From: Scolanthus callimorphus
Lineage: Eukaryota > Cnidaria > Anthozoa > Actiniaria > Edwardsiidae
DNA length: 64,000 nucleotides
Assembly: GCA_033964015.1 (NCBI GenBank)
Contig: CM066923.1
Span: 21,129,739 to 21,193,738, forward strand
Reading direction: 5' to 3'
Shown here: positions 21,536-32,369 of the stretch, one piece after another
Layout: each line of letters starts with the position of its first letter
How positions within the stretch are numbered: the first letter of the stretch is position 1
Program-made: the position numbers and the translations under genes
Notes under the pieces: generated by a model
What the model was told of the DNA's origin: nothing
Seen by the model: only the letters and a program-made list of their open reading frames with translations
The model's database searches: none

Positions 21536-21586
21536 CTAGCGCGGGCCTTCGGCCCGCGCTGGAGCTCCGCTAGTAACTGAAGCTTT
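21536..21586. repeat. GC-rich hairpin GCGCGGGCCTTCGGCCCGCGC
   Basis: A nearly perfect short hairpin between GCTCCGCTAG words. It resembles the GGAGCTCCGC words at the ends of the outer element. Confidence 0.7.
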
Positions 21587-21589
21587 CCT

Positions 21590-22755
21590 GTAATTCTCAG
21601 CTCTGTACTCTATTCTTAACATATTGTACAAAAAATCCGAATCGACGCTGTTCTTATCGCTAAATCTTACTACTGTGAATGCGTGTTCGTAATTTAAATT
21701 GCTGTGATGCGATAGCTCAACCCTTATACTTGCTCGTTATGGCCTTTTCTCTCCTTCAAAATATTAGCGATGAGCGCAGGAGTTTGATATTTCAGTATTT
21801 TTGGGATCAGAGCGTCTTCGGTTGTCAAGCTAAAAATGGCAAATGGCAACGGACAATGGTTATGCAAATTTGCACTCAAAGTGTAGACTGGTACTAATTA
21901 AATCTTACGTAAGAATGCCTATATGATGCAAGTTTCAGTTCTTTTTCCTTCCTAAGACTAAATAAGAATATAATTTAGGATTCTAAGTTGTTTATGAACA
22001 TCACCAGTATTATTTTATAACATTCTGTTGAAACAACCGTGACACAACCCCACGGCCCCACTGTATCCAATGGCTTTTCTCATGTAGCTGGTGCGAGGCT
22101 GGTGCGAGGGCAGGTGTGTTTTCTGAGTTTCTTAGGGAGAAATATGTGTTGCGCTCAGTAAATATGCGAGGGCAGGAAATTAAGAAAAGGAAAGCTTAAC
22201 AGAATCGAGAATACTACAGGTACACCACCAACACATCAAAAATCGCATCCTATTTTCAACTGACCTTTCGGGACCTTTTTGCAAAAGAAATAATCCAGGT
22301 TCACCAACTATTTAAAACTAAGTCACAGCTAACGGTTAGTTTTTTTTTGGCAATTTTCACGTCTAATGGTAAATGGGCGGTGCCTCGCATGGGACTGGCC
22401 CGTTGCACCTTAACTATTTAATAACTATATTTAAAGTGTGTTAAATAATTATATACTATGTTAATACACCCAATGAAGCTGTTAAAAAAATTGTTTTTGG
22501 ACGTTTTACGGCTAACCCTTAACCGTTATCAGAAACTTATAAGTTTCTGCCGTTATCCTTCTGTTATCCTACGCGATGACGCATGAATCAAGTCGTCTGA
22601 TATACGTACCCAGTACCCGATGGAGGCGATCTCCGGAGACGGTTTAATCGGGCGATATTCTGCAAAAATTCGAACAGAAATTGTTTTATTATTCATTATT
22701 GAGTTTTTCATTATTCACAAGTCAAAATTGGGAGAAGTAACTCTACTCTCGATAA
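21590..22755. other. Unassigned stretch
   Basis: No gene or clear repeat boundary seen. Open frames are short. Confidence 0.4.
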
Positions 22756-22760
22756 ACGTT

Positions 22761-23059
22761 CAGTGACGTAGCCAGGACCACTTTCAAGTGTAGGTAAAAT
22801 ATCGAAGCGAGGGGAAGGTAATTAAATAGTTGAGATTCGATGAGATGGCTTAAAGGAATGGACAACGAATTTTCAACCTTTTTCTGGATCAACGCTCTCA
22901 CTGTGGTGGCTTAGGCTGGTCCCGGTCGCCAACGCCCAGAAAGGGCAAGCTTTGTTTGCTTAGATTTTTGTAGGCACGGATCTCTTACTTTTTTTCCTTT
23001 CGTGAGGCGGAAATTTGTGTAGGCAAATGCCTTTTTGCCTAGAGGTAGATACGCCACTG
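22761..23059. mobile_element. Decayed miniature element with CAGTGRCGTA ends
   Basis: CAGTGACGTAGCCAGG at the left and TAGATACGCCACTG at the right are imperfect inverted repeats of a type common in animal DNA transposons (CAGTGGCGTA). No target duplication could be made out. Confidence 0.5.
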
Positions 23060-24000
23060 ACTTGTAGTCGATTTTAGAGTTGGCAGTCCTATACTTCTTT
23101 TTTTTTAGAAAAATGCTAAAAATTAAGGTTTAGTAGGAAATTTGGAACATGAAAGGCAAAACAGAATCGAGTAAACCTAAACATGCTATAAAAGGTCTAC
23201 CAACGTTTTCTTAATTAAAAAATCAAAACGGAAGCTCTTACCTTATGTTGTTCAGCGACTGGGCAGATCTCTGTAGGGTAATGAGCAACTATCCAGGAAA
23301 TTCATGTTTATAAAAACCAGACAGATGGTCTCAAATGACGTGGAACGAGATTGTAATCCCTCCTTTTTGATAAGCTGTCAATCAACATACAACAAACTGA
23401 TCATTCGATCCCCCTTAATATATACAACGACAAATAAATTGACTTCCCACCCCCCAAATAATTTGGCCGCCATTTTGAAAATATTTGTCCAATTCATGCA
23501 TCTGGCGCTTCTCGAGAAAACTAAAAACGTTACCATTTCAGACCCCCATCCCCCCAAGTTATCCCATCCCGATATACCCTCCCCTCCCCCCAATCGAAAT
23601 TTGCTCCGCGGTACCTGCAAGGGCAACTTTTCGCCGTTATTTCATTTACTGATACACTTAATTCAAGGTTCCCGTCGAGTAAAATGATTTGATTAAGATC
23701 TTTACAAGTGCTTTCGTTTATTAACCATTCGGCATTGGACTGTTATTAAGCAATTATTGGATGAGGTCGAGTATGACATCGTGAGTTAGCAAAATCGAGG
23801 CCTGTGTTATCTACCGAAGCCGAACAAAATGGCTTTGTTCAAATTGAAAATGCAGACACGGACGATTGGCTTGGGAAGGAACCGACTTTGAATTTGACAT
23901 GCTAAATGCAATATATAAGCCGTCGTTTTTCAAAATGCCTATAATGGGACTGGGGCGAGCAGCGCGGGCGCCCTGTGGATGCTCAAAATAGATCAGGCCT
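23060..24000. other. Unassigned stretch
   Basis: Pyrimidine-rich patches (23440-23590) but no recognisable gene. Confidence 0.4.
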
Positions 24001-24021
24001 GGCAACTAAGCTAGATCCAAC

Positions 24022-24210
24022 ATGGAGGATGCTTCGAAATATCGAGGCGCTAAAATGCCCGGAAGTTCTCGCCCAAAATTCAGTGTTTTTCTAACGCAAA
24101 TGTCGCCGAAATTCTTATCAGAAAGGGATCTACCATCACTTCAAAATAAGGTATATACTTCCAAATTTGGTTTTGGCCGTGAGTGTTTCAAAAACGACGG
24201 TTTTGATTAG
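24022..24210 (+). pseudogene. Exon-like open frame, copy 1 of a related pair
   Basis: A 62-codon frame from ATG. The peptide PKFLSERDLPSLQNKV followed by SKFGFGRE closely resembles PKFLSKEDLLSLPYKV / SKYGFGRE at 26542-26700. Both have a possible splice donor (AAG|GTAWAT) at the same codon. I do not recognise the protein. It could be an exon captured by, or belonging to, a mobile element, since copy 1 sits just before the tandem units of the outer element. Confidence 0.3.
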
Positions 24211-24229
24211 GGTATTTTTGAAATGTTTT

Positions 24230-24760
24230 GTGACGTAATCAGTGACGTCATATCATGTGACTTTGACGTTAGATAGCTATCAACCTAAAGGCAACTCATT
24301 TGTCAAGTTAGTGGTCGTTATTGGAGCTTTATTTCCAGCGATATGACTTGTTCTTTTTCTTTCCTGTGTGTCCGTCCCATCCGTAACACAGGTATCCCAA
24401 GTCTAGGCGATCATACACCTTTGAACCCGGTTGAAAAAAAAAAAAGAGATTTCTCTTCAAGGCAACATGTTTATGCGACCAAACTTTGGGGACTCTTATG
24501 TATGTGTTAAGGGGGGTGCTGTGACATGGTCAAGTGGTCATGACTTCATCAGTGACGTCAGCAAAACTAGAAAAGTCAATATCTCGAGAAGGCAACATCA
24601 CTAGGCGTTAAATGTATCTTGGGGGAAAGGGGAGTGGACCAACAACGTGGCACGACTTCACAACCTCGATCCCAGGGCCTTTCCCTTCGCTTGTGGGGTC
24701 ACAAGGTTGATGACTTCATCGATGGCGTCATCAAAACTAGAAGAGTCGCTACTTCGATGA
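24230..24760. repeat. Diverged array of 128 bp-type units, plus orientation
   Basis: Words AGTGACGTCA, AAAACTAGAARAGTC, ATATCTCGAGAAGGCAACAT and ACTTCATCGATGGCGTCATC recur about every 125-190 bp. The orientation is the same as the array at 36757 and opposite to that at 15400. Confidence 0.65.
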
Positions 24761-24817
24761 CAGTAATGTATAAATTCGAGCTCCGCTTTTAGGCAGTGCC
24801 TAAATCTATACAGGGTC

Positions 24818-25603
24818 TCAATTGGGTTAACCGTCAAGCGTCAAAAGCCGAAAAAATTGAGCGTCAAGCGTCAAATTGCTAAAATATTAACCGTCAACCG
24901 TCCAAAAAATATTAACCATCAACCGTCAAAAAGATTTACCGTAAATAAAACGTGTTTCGTCGCGGTCAATCAAGAGAATTTTCCAAAGAGTTGCCCGATG
25001 CCCTGAAAGGGGGGATCACAAGAAATTTCCTAAGGAGTGATTCAATGGAGCAAGTTCTATATCATGTGCATTTAAAAATTTCGGCGCGAATAGAGAACAC
25101 GCGCAACGAAGCCAATAACTCCCAAACATAATCCCCTTAAAAGCCTGGCGGGCATTCGCTACTATTTCTGAAAGAAGCACCTTAGGTCAGAGTGAGTTCG
25201 ACGTTACAAGCATAGACATTCATCGGGCCGCATTTTACGCATATGAATAATAAGAATTTCTTTAGGCGCGCTTTGCGCACATAAATAAAGAATTTACAGC
25301 CTTTGTGCACTATCCAATAAAATGAGATATTAAAATCGCCACGAAGAAGAATGCGATCCTCTCTTTCTGCAAAAACGTCGGGGGTTCCTTTCATACTACG
25401 AAGCAGCAGTGACGTAGCTTGTGCAGAATTGTTTTAGGTTCGTACACAGAAGAACAGCCACAAAAGATATGTAATGCATTGTACTTTTTTGTACTAAACA
25501 ATATCCAAATTAGCCGTCAAGAGCAAAAATTAACCGTCAACCGTCAAAAAGCGTATTTTTTAACCGTCAACCGTCAGAGGCATACCCCCATTGAGACTCT
25601 GTC
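24818..25603. mobile_element. 786 bp element with TTAACCGTCAACCGTC subterminal repeats
   Basis: The ends CAGGGTCTCAATTGGG and CCCCATTGAGACTCTG are inverted repeats. Repeated TTAACCGTCAACCGTCAAAA words stand inside both ends, about five on the left and three on the right. TCTATA is duplicated on each side (24812-24817, 25604-25609). Removing the element restores a sequence that matches the left end of the outer structure at 15292, which confirms the insertion limits. The superfamily is not assigned. Confidence 0.8.
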
Positions 25604-25920
25604 TATATATTATTCTTGTTGGCATGGGATGATATTTGATCTGGTATAAATATATTTCTTTTGACATCGGCGGTTCCTTGCGGCAGGTGAATGTACCTAA
25701 TAGGGTTTGCTGTAGATCAGGTAGATAATTCCGTGTGGTAAGCATTTCTTTGTAGAGAGAGTTTGCAGTGGAACGTGGATTATTTCAATTAAGCTCAGTA
25801 TCACGAAACGCTATAGCAAGTAGGAATAATCAAATAACGTTCCCGGTTGGATTTAAAATTAATCCCCCTAAAAGATATTCGACATGCTTACTGGAAAAAA
25901 GTGCTGTCGCGTCGCAATTT

Positions 25921-26330
25921 AATAATAATAATAATACTAATGCAACATTTATATAGCACATATAGCCACGTTCTATGCGCTTTACAATTTTTTTTTGGAA
26001 ATTATAATCATTAAAAATTACAATTATTAAAAGATAAGAAATTAAAGAAAATTACAACGTACTAACAAGGTTACAAATTTTATACTTTTAAAGATTGATA
26101 AATTATCTGCTACTGAAAAATAACTTCTAAAAAGGCTGGTTTAAGACGAGACTTAGAAACCGTGACTGTTTCGGAGTTTTTTTTACATAAGGGCCATGTG
26201 CAGCAAAAGATCAAGACCATAGTTTTTCAGTTACGATGATGTAATAAGTCTCATGGGAGGAGCATGAGAAGAGCGTAATGGACCACGTAGTGCTCTAGCA
26301 GGAGGACCTCAATTAGATCCCTCATGTAGA
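25921..26330 (-). mobile_element. Minus-strand LINE 3' end with (ATT)n tail
   Basis: On the minus strand the sequence runs GTAAAGCGCATAGAACGTGG, then GCTATATAAATG, then an ATT/TTA tail at 25921-25937. This is the usual 3' end of one group of animal non-LTR elements. No reverse transcriptase is left. The 5' limit is uncertain. Confidence 0.5.
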
Positions 26331-26541
26331 CGGGTGTCAAACCTTTATGTTACGATATTCACAGGTATATATCGTTATTAAAGCTAAAGGTTGCTTTTTC
26401 AAATGAATTTAAAATTTTCAGACCATTAGTATTTTGTTGCACAATTTCAACCTTTCCGATATCAATGAGTCATTGTCGTTTTTGCTGAATGCACTTGAGA
26501 GGACTGAGTCGAGTCGCGCGCGGACTAGTGTGGGTATTTTA

Positions 26542-26705
26542 GCATGGTTACCAAGCCAAAATCGATGGTGGACAGATCGAGAACTCGAGTCTCTGATTTG
26601 CCAAAATTCTTATCAAAAGAGGATCTCCTGTCACTTCCTTATAAGGTAAATGATTCCAAATATGGTTTTGGTCGTGAGATCAAGATAGCAGTGTCGCCAT
26701 TCTAG
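26542..26705 (+). pseudogene. Exon-like open frame, copy 2 of a related pair
   Basis: ATG at 26542 opens a frame with peptide SDLPKFLSKEDLLSLPYK, then a possible donor AAG|GTAAAT and, if unspliced, SKYGFGRE. Several differences from the copy at 24022-24210 are at third positions (for example GGCCGT/GGTCGT), as expected of once-coding sequence. Function unknown. Confidence 0.3.
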
Positions 26706-26709
26706 AGAT

Positions 26710-27695
26710 TGACTGGGATTCCTGTGGTATCCTGTCTACCTTGTTGCCAGGCTCTTGACCGTGAACAACACAATGGAAAATGCACATAGCATCTTTCCTC
26801 GAGTATATTTGAGTTTTGTTTGAGGTTTAAGCTTTCTAGGCCAATAGAAATAGTGAAAAATTTACTGGGTTCCAAGATATTTCCTTATAAGGAAGTTGGA
26901 GAAAGTTGACACTTTTTCAAGGGAACTATCTTGATATGTGTTGAAAAACGACAATTTTTGGTTGTAAATTGTTTCATATCGGAGAAATAGTGTGGCAGGT
27001 GCTGAACTGCAAAACCGTGTCGAGGGACTTTTGATATTTTGCATATTTTAGAAAATATTAGGCCGCGAATTTGAAAGCTCGCATTTGTTTTACAATTTTT
27101 GGCCGTAAAATTTATCATAAAGTCTTTTTCAAGTATTAAAAAAAGTAAAAATTCCCTCGCACAATTCTGCGAGGTCAGTGGGAGGACGAACCTGCGGGCT
27201 ACTGTCCTCAGATATAATATCGGGACATCATATTATTAGTCTATAGCAAAACCTAGTGAACGCCGACCTCGGCACTCGGCCTGCAGGAAAGATCGGTGCC
27301 GTAGCTAGCGTAAAGTTTCATGTAGGGTTCTACCACATTTTACTGTATTTTGTGCGCTCTTCCAGTACACGGCCCTTACCAATGAGCAGCCCCACTTTAT
27401 ATATGGTCCCGCGCCGCCTATGCAGTAAAATACATTTCCACGTTTGTATATATAATAGGACTCCATGCTGTCCAATTAAGAAAAAATTGGATGATTCAGA
27501 GGACCTTCAAAATTGAGTCCAATTTGCGTGAATTTGGAGTTCCGAGGACGAGCCAAAGCAAGAGAAAATGATAATTTTCTCTTGGCCAAAGTTAATGCTT
27601 TTTATTAACTGGGGTTTTGGCCACTTTTTGTTAAAATATCTCTATCGAAATAAAAGAGGCAACAGCCTTTCTCTACCAAAACGATTAATTAATAT
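26710..27695. other. Unassigned intergenic stretch
   Basis: Nothing recognised with confidence. Confidence 0.4.
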
Positions 27696-27699
27696 TCAT

Positions 27700-28225
27700 T
27701 GTTATATAGCGAGTGCTCACTCCAACCGAGCGCGTGCTCTTATTGGCTAAATCAAGGTCACATGGTGAAGTACAAATCAAATATTGATCCCCGATCAGTC
27801 AATATTTCGAAAAATTATTGACTGGTCGGGGAATATTGCTTTCGCGCGTCACGTTTGAGAGCGGGAAAAAAGAGAAAGTTTATTGTAAACACGAGAGTCT
27901 TTTTAAAAACCTTTGCTAATTTTGACAAGTTTTTGCTAATGCAAGAAAATTGTGTTGTTTATGAGTGTTTTCCCTTTACATGATGCAGTTGGCACAAATT
28001 TTGTAACTTCTCTTTTCATTCTTGAAATACATTTGTTTTGACTTAATAATTGTAGCATACTTTCTGCTATATAACAAAACACTTAATGACTACTCCCTCG
28101 GGAAACACCAGTTTTGTTTCCCTCGAATCTTGATGTTTCCCTCGACTTCGTCTCGGGAAACATCGAGATTCTCGGGAAACAAAACTGATGTTTCCCTCGG
28201 GAGCAGTCATTAAGTGTATAATATT
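27700..28225 (+). mobile_element. 525 bp miniature element, copy 1
   Basis: It starts GTTATATAGCGAGTGCTCAC and ends at GCAGTCATTAAGTGTATAAT. It contains a long hairpin near its right end built of GGGAAACATC / GATGTTTCCC words (28080-28215). A second copy in opposite orientation lies at 39621-40129. Confidence 0.8.
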
Positions 28226-28724
28226 CAAGGCACATTTCAGACAGTTTATCCGTAGGATAGAGTAAGCCCAGCTTTCAAAAATCGGACCCAGGGGGCGAAA
28301 AATTATGTTAAGAATAAAAAATATGACAATTAAGCCCTTTTGGGCTTTCCTTATTTCACAAGTTTCGATTTTCTTTCTAAATCGGATATTAAGAAATGGA
28401 ATATCTGCAAAGCGAATGTGATTGAATTGAATGGGCTGCGTCATATTTGCTTTATGATGCATTTGGCGTTTTGATTGCCCTCACCTTTACTGGGCACTGT
28501 AAAAACGACATCTTCGTATTTCGTATTTGGATCAGAAAATTCGAATAAAGCGGCTTTGGGCTATCGCCCTCAGCCATTTTAACTCCAACAATCGTCTTGT
28601 CTTATTCCTACCCAGTAAACGAGCAAGAACTGCGACAGCCCCATTTAGGTTATCGCTTAAAGGGAAGAGGAAAATATAAATAATTTTAAATGAAAAGAAA
28701 TACACTGGTGTAATCACACCAATC

Positions 28725-28796
28725 GGGGATGTAGCTCAGTGGTAGAGCGTCCGCTTTGCATGCGGAAAGCCCGGGGTTCGATCCCCCGCATCTCCA
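28725..28796 (+). tRNA. tRNA-Ala (anticodon TGC)
   Basis: A 72-nt cloverleaf. Acceptor arms GGGGATG / CATCTCC pair, with the G3:U70 wobble that identifies alanine tRNAs, and A73 follows. The D-arm has GTAGCTCAGTGG (box A). The anticodon loop TTTGCAT sits between TCCGC and GCGGA. The T-arm has CCGGGGTTCGATCCCCCG (box B). No CCA is encoded and there is no intron. A T-run at 28800-28808 provides a RNA polymerase III terminator. Confidence 0.97.
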
Positions 28797-28799
28797 CGA

Positions 28800-28808
28800 T
28801 TTTTTTTT
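28800..28808 (+). terminator. T9 polymerase III terminator of the tRNA gene
   Basis: Nine T residues beginning 4 nt after the tRNA 3' end. Confidence 0.8.
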
Positions 28809-28809
28809 A

Positions 28810-29520
28810 CTTGTTCTGTAATCCATTTATTTCCTAAACTTTATCTACACTTCTTTTATCACTTTTTAGAATGCAGTACCCAGAAATGCCAGGAGGGCTA
28901 CCGGTCGTACCCAGTGCGTCCTAGCGATTTTTTTGCGACAGCACCCGAGCAATTCCATGATGCGTTGCGCGCCTCGAGATTTTACCTTTCGCGGATCATA
29001 TCAAGAAAGTTCCCGTTCAAATGTGTCGTTTTCTAAAATTTCCTTATATGGAAGTTTCTACTTACCATATTTGGAAGTCCAGAATTTTTCCTAGCTTATT
29101 TCGTGCCCTAAATTGCCGAAAAAGTTCGCCTAAACTTGCAGCTTTTGGAGAGAACCGCTGTTCTTGTAGGCCGCCATATATTGTTTTGGCCCCAGGAGCC
29201 CGGAAATTCAAACACAGGTAGCCCGCGTCACGCACGGGTTGGCATTGACAAAAACGACACATTTATCTTGATATGCGCCGCGGGTCTTAGCCCTTTTTTG
29301 ACACACCTGAGACGCCTGGGTACGAGGCAGGGGGCTAATACAAAGAATGTACCAGACGCTCCCAGAAAAAGCTAGCAATCTACTGTGTGCCCTATAATCG
29401 TGTACAATAAACACAATAATCTGAGGATCAGGCCCCCTCTCTCGTATAGTCGGAAACATAAATCCAACCTGATACTCAGACTATAAACACAAACAAACGC
29501 AAAAGCAAAAGCACGTGCTA
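28810..29520. other. Unassigned stretch
   Basis: No recognisable gene; short overlapping frames only. Confidence 0.4.
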
Positions 29521-29525
29521 TTCGC

Positions 29526-29920
29526 AAGGAATTTCTGCAGAAACCCATCCATGGGAAAAGCTGAATTTCCCAAGGCACACGCATGGGAAGTGTTCGGAAC
29601 TCACATCATGGGGCGCTTTTCATTTGACAAAAAATGTGGTTCGAGTTTCCGGGAAAAATCACGCGAATGTCTCCACTGGGAATCGAAATAGGCTGGGGTG
29701 CTTTCAACTGGAAAGTGATTTCCTCAAAAGGGTTGTCCAAAATTTCCGAATCTTTTCCAGGTTTAGTGGCGCTTTCCATTTGACTTCTAACCGAAAATTC
29801 CGGGACTTTTTTGTCAATGAAAAGCGCCCATGATAGCCACTGGGAAATCCGAACACTTTCTATTCTTCAACCATGGGAAATTTAGCTTTTCCCTTGGATG
29901 GGTTCCTGTAGTAATTCCTC
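29526..29920. mobile_element. Miniature element, family with AAGGAATTTCTGCAGAAAC ends, member 1
   Basis: Left AAGGAATTTCTGCAGAAACC and right GGTTCCTGTAGTAATTCCT are inverted. The subterminal CCATGGGAAAAGCTGAATTT words are mirrored as well. Further members lie at 29976 and 60405. Confidence 0.65.
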
Positions 29921-29975
29921 GTGTAGAATAGCTATAGTCCGGCAGAATGGAACGCTAGGTTCTCATCGTGGTATC

Positions 29976-30136
29976 ACAGGACATTTCTGCAGAAACTCTG
30001 AATTTCCCATGGTAGAAGAATGGGAAGTGTTCGGTTTTCCCATGGCTATCCATGTGAATTCCGAACACCTTCCCATGCGTGTGCCTTGGGAAATTCAGCT
30101 TTTCCCATTTATGGGTTTTTGCAGAAATTCCCTGTG
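29976..30136. mobile_element. Same family, member 2
   Basis: CAGGACATTTCTGCAGAAAC at the left mirrors GTTTTTGCAGAAATTCCCTG at the right. The inner arms contain ATGGGAAGTGTTCGG / CCGAACACCTTCCCAT. Confidence 0.65.
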
Positions 30137-30711
30137 TATATAGTAGATTTTGTCTGGCAGCTTGCCTTCACATCCTAGTTCACCGATTCGCCAAATGAGG
30201 CTATCTCAGGGGAACACGCTCTATCCGACGTGGAATAGTGAGATGGTAGTCCAAGATGACGGACGGAAGTTTCTATTCCACGTCGGATTCCACGTCGGAA
30301 TTAAAATGAGATGCGAGGGACTTCGTATTCCTTCTCTATTTTACAGACATATTTCTTTAGGGAGCATTTCACAAATACTTGTTGGTGGTGGTGGGGTGGG
30401 AAAATTATTGTCTATCTAAAAAATTTTTTGGAGAACCCTACGTGAAACTGTACAAAAAATCTTCTCCGACCCCCTTTTCAGTATCTTTAAAATTTGCGAC
30501 ACCCCCCACCCTTCCTCAGCCATGTATGATTTTGAAACAAATTACGTTTTGGCAAACCACTAGGCAACTTCTCCTGCTTGTATACGTTGGAACTCTTGAA
30601 TTCTTGTTGACAGGCTTCCAGACGGAACATGTTTCTATAGCTTAGTTATCTAAGTCACGTCATTAGGCTCATATTTAATTCAGATAGTATATATATTTTC
30701 AAATTAAAATA

Positions 30712-31160
30712 AACGCGTTTCATCAAGCCTCAGAGAAAGGGTAGATGAACATTACGTTTTTCGTGTATAGATAGTAAACAAAACCTTTCAGCAGCCCAGG
30801 AAATACGCTACCTCAACTACATAGGTTATTGATTAGCCTGTAGGTTATATTATTCATGACGACAAATAGTGACTGCATAGTGAACTGCGCGGCAGGCCTA
30901 TCACTGCAAGGTATTTTTGGGATCGAGAGTTTATTTTTTACTCGCCCAAGATCTTGCGCGAGTTCGCCGGCAAAGAGTATATTAGATGTCATTCTTTATG
31001 CGCGCCGAAATTCTTATTATGTATTGAAGTTGAGGACAAAAATGCAAATGATAGAGGAGTTGCTGAAAAAAATTTGGACCCTCCCTTAGACACGCGAAAA
31101 AAATTAGGACCCTCCCCACAAAAAAAGGAGCCCCCCCCCCCCCGCGCTAAATAATGACAC
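30712..31160. mobile_element. Truncated copy of the 2962-4078 element
   Basis: It matches the right half of that element from TTTCATCAAGCCTCAGAGAA to the C-rich end GCGCTAAATAATGACAC. The left half is missing. Confidence 0.75.
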
Positions 31161-31589
31161 TCAATTTTCTTCAAGGACCGCCAATATTTCTCATCAGTAT
31201 CCCCCAACAAATTTGTGAATGCTCCCTTAGACTGTAAACAAAACGTTTATAGTCTCACATAAATGCCCATACACTTTATTCGAGCATTTTTTGCTTGTTC
31301 TCTAGACATGTTTTTCACAATTCCAGTCTGAGCCAGTGTTGTTTAATTTTTTGACACATTCTCAAAAAGCGGCTTGAGAATCGCATAATATTGAATCAAC
31401 ATCAAGCATCCAGTTCTGTGTAAGCACAGGAGCCCATCACCAGTAAGAACAAATTCATTGGGCGCTTTATTGAAAGACTGTAAGATGAAATATAAAATAA
31501 AAGCTCCTTGGATTTTGAACACTAAAATCAAAATCTTACCATGGGTTTCCTGTGTTAGGGTAACCAGTCCCCAAGTGATGAAACTGTCA

Positions 31590-31773
31590 CGTGATCTTTT
31601 CAACGACGAAGGTCTTGCGCAGGCGCGAAAGTGCTGGTTTGGTTCCACATGCAAAATATGGACAACTTTCCCGGTTGATTTTACAGAGCTACAGAGCTCA
31701 AAACACGCCGAAAAGCACTGTGAAACGTTCATCAGTAATCCCCAATTATGCTGGAATAATATCCCGGGCTTAG
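31590..31773 (+). promoter_or_regulatory. Possible promoter and non-coding first exon of the USP9X gene
   Basis: TCACGTGATC (E-box type) at about 31590 and TTGCGCAGGCGCG (NRF1-like) at about 31616 precede a strong splice donor GGGCTTAG|GTAAGT at 31773/31774. The coding start lies 2.2 kb downstream, with an acceptor-like TTATTTTGTAG at 33869-33879 between them. Position and orientation fit a 5' UTR exon, but nothing in the sequence proves transcription. Confidence 0.25.
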
Positions 31774-32043
31774 GTAAGTTGCAACGCGTAGTACTTCTCG
31801 TACAAACGTAGTTTCCTGCCAAATGGTAGAAGCCATTTAGGATTCCTATTCGCAAGATGTCAAACGAAAGGTTTTGTAATTGAAAGTCACAATTCCACCC
31901 AAGAAGTGGCTGGTATGATATAACCTCAACTAAGATTTCCCAGAATAACATGGTAGTTAGGTGCTACTGTTTTCTAAAAGGATATGCATCAAATATGAGC
32001 TCCAGAATCTTGAATTCTTGTCTGCCTTCATCTTGAAACTTAC

Positions 32044-32365
32044 TTGAGGTTCTTCCGGTTTTCTTCTGATCTCCAATGACGTCCGTTGATTTTCGAGAGA
32101 AAAACCACACAAATTCATCGGTTAGTGTATCAACTCTCAAATCTTTTAACTGGTTTCTATTCTCGAAACTGTAGAAGGAATCAAATTCTTTTTGTAGTGA
32201 GTCCTTCTTGCTTTCATTCTGGATTATCGTGAAATAATTTGAAAGTCCTGTTGTGCCATCAAGATTCAACTGAGCAAGTTCACGATTTGTTATCATCAGA
32301 AAGGGACTATGAACCCCGACCAAATCTTCTACAACTAGACTAGTACTTTTATCAGAGAGAATCAT
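32044..32365 (-). CDS. Possible exon of an unknown minus-strand gene
   Basis: ATG at 32363-32365 opens 107 codons (start MILSDKSTSLVVEDLVGV), followed exactly by a strong donor A|GTAAGTTT (minus strand, 32043-32038). If read through, the frame stops at 31964. No family recognised and no convincing next exon found. A second minus-strand open frame (31343-31951) downstream shows no known motif. It could be a first exon of a gene lying to the left, or chance. Confidence 0.25.
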
Positions 32366-32369
32366 AATA

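Larger units (their letters stand above)
15292..25619. mobile_element. Outer composite element with inverted ends and nested insertions (proposed)
   Basis: The left end (15292-15337) reads ACAAGAATAATATATAGATT, then TTAGCCACTGGCTAAAAGCGGAGCTC in two overlapping parts. The right end has the mirror image, GAGCTCCGCTTTTAGGCAGT... at 24782-24817. This continues at 25604 once the inserted element 24818-25603 is removed, giving ATCTATATATTATTCTTGT across the junction. Tandem units lie just inside both ends in opposite orientation (15400-16470 and about 24230-24760). The span includes a complete transposon (16676-21259). That this is one element rather than two related ends that happen to face each other is inference. 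Confidence 0.5.

Noticed and set aside
31343..31951. 202-codon minus-strand frame
   Set aside because: No recognisable domain. It overlaps a likely plus-strand promoter/exon with a good donor, and no splice sites tie it convincingly to the frame at 32044-32365.
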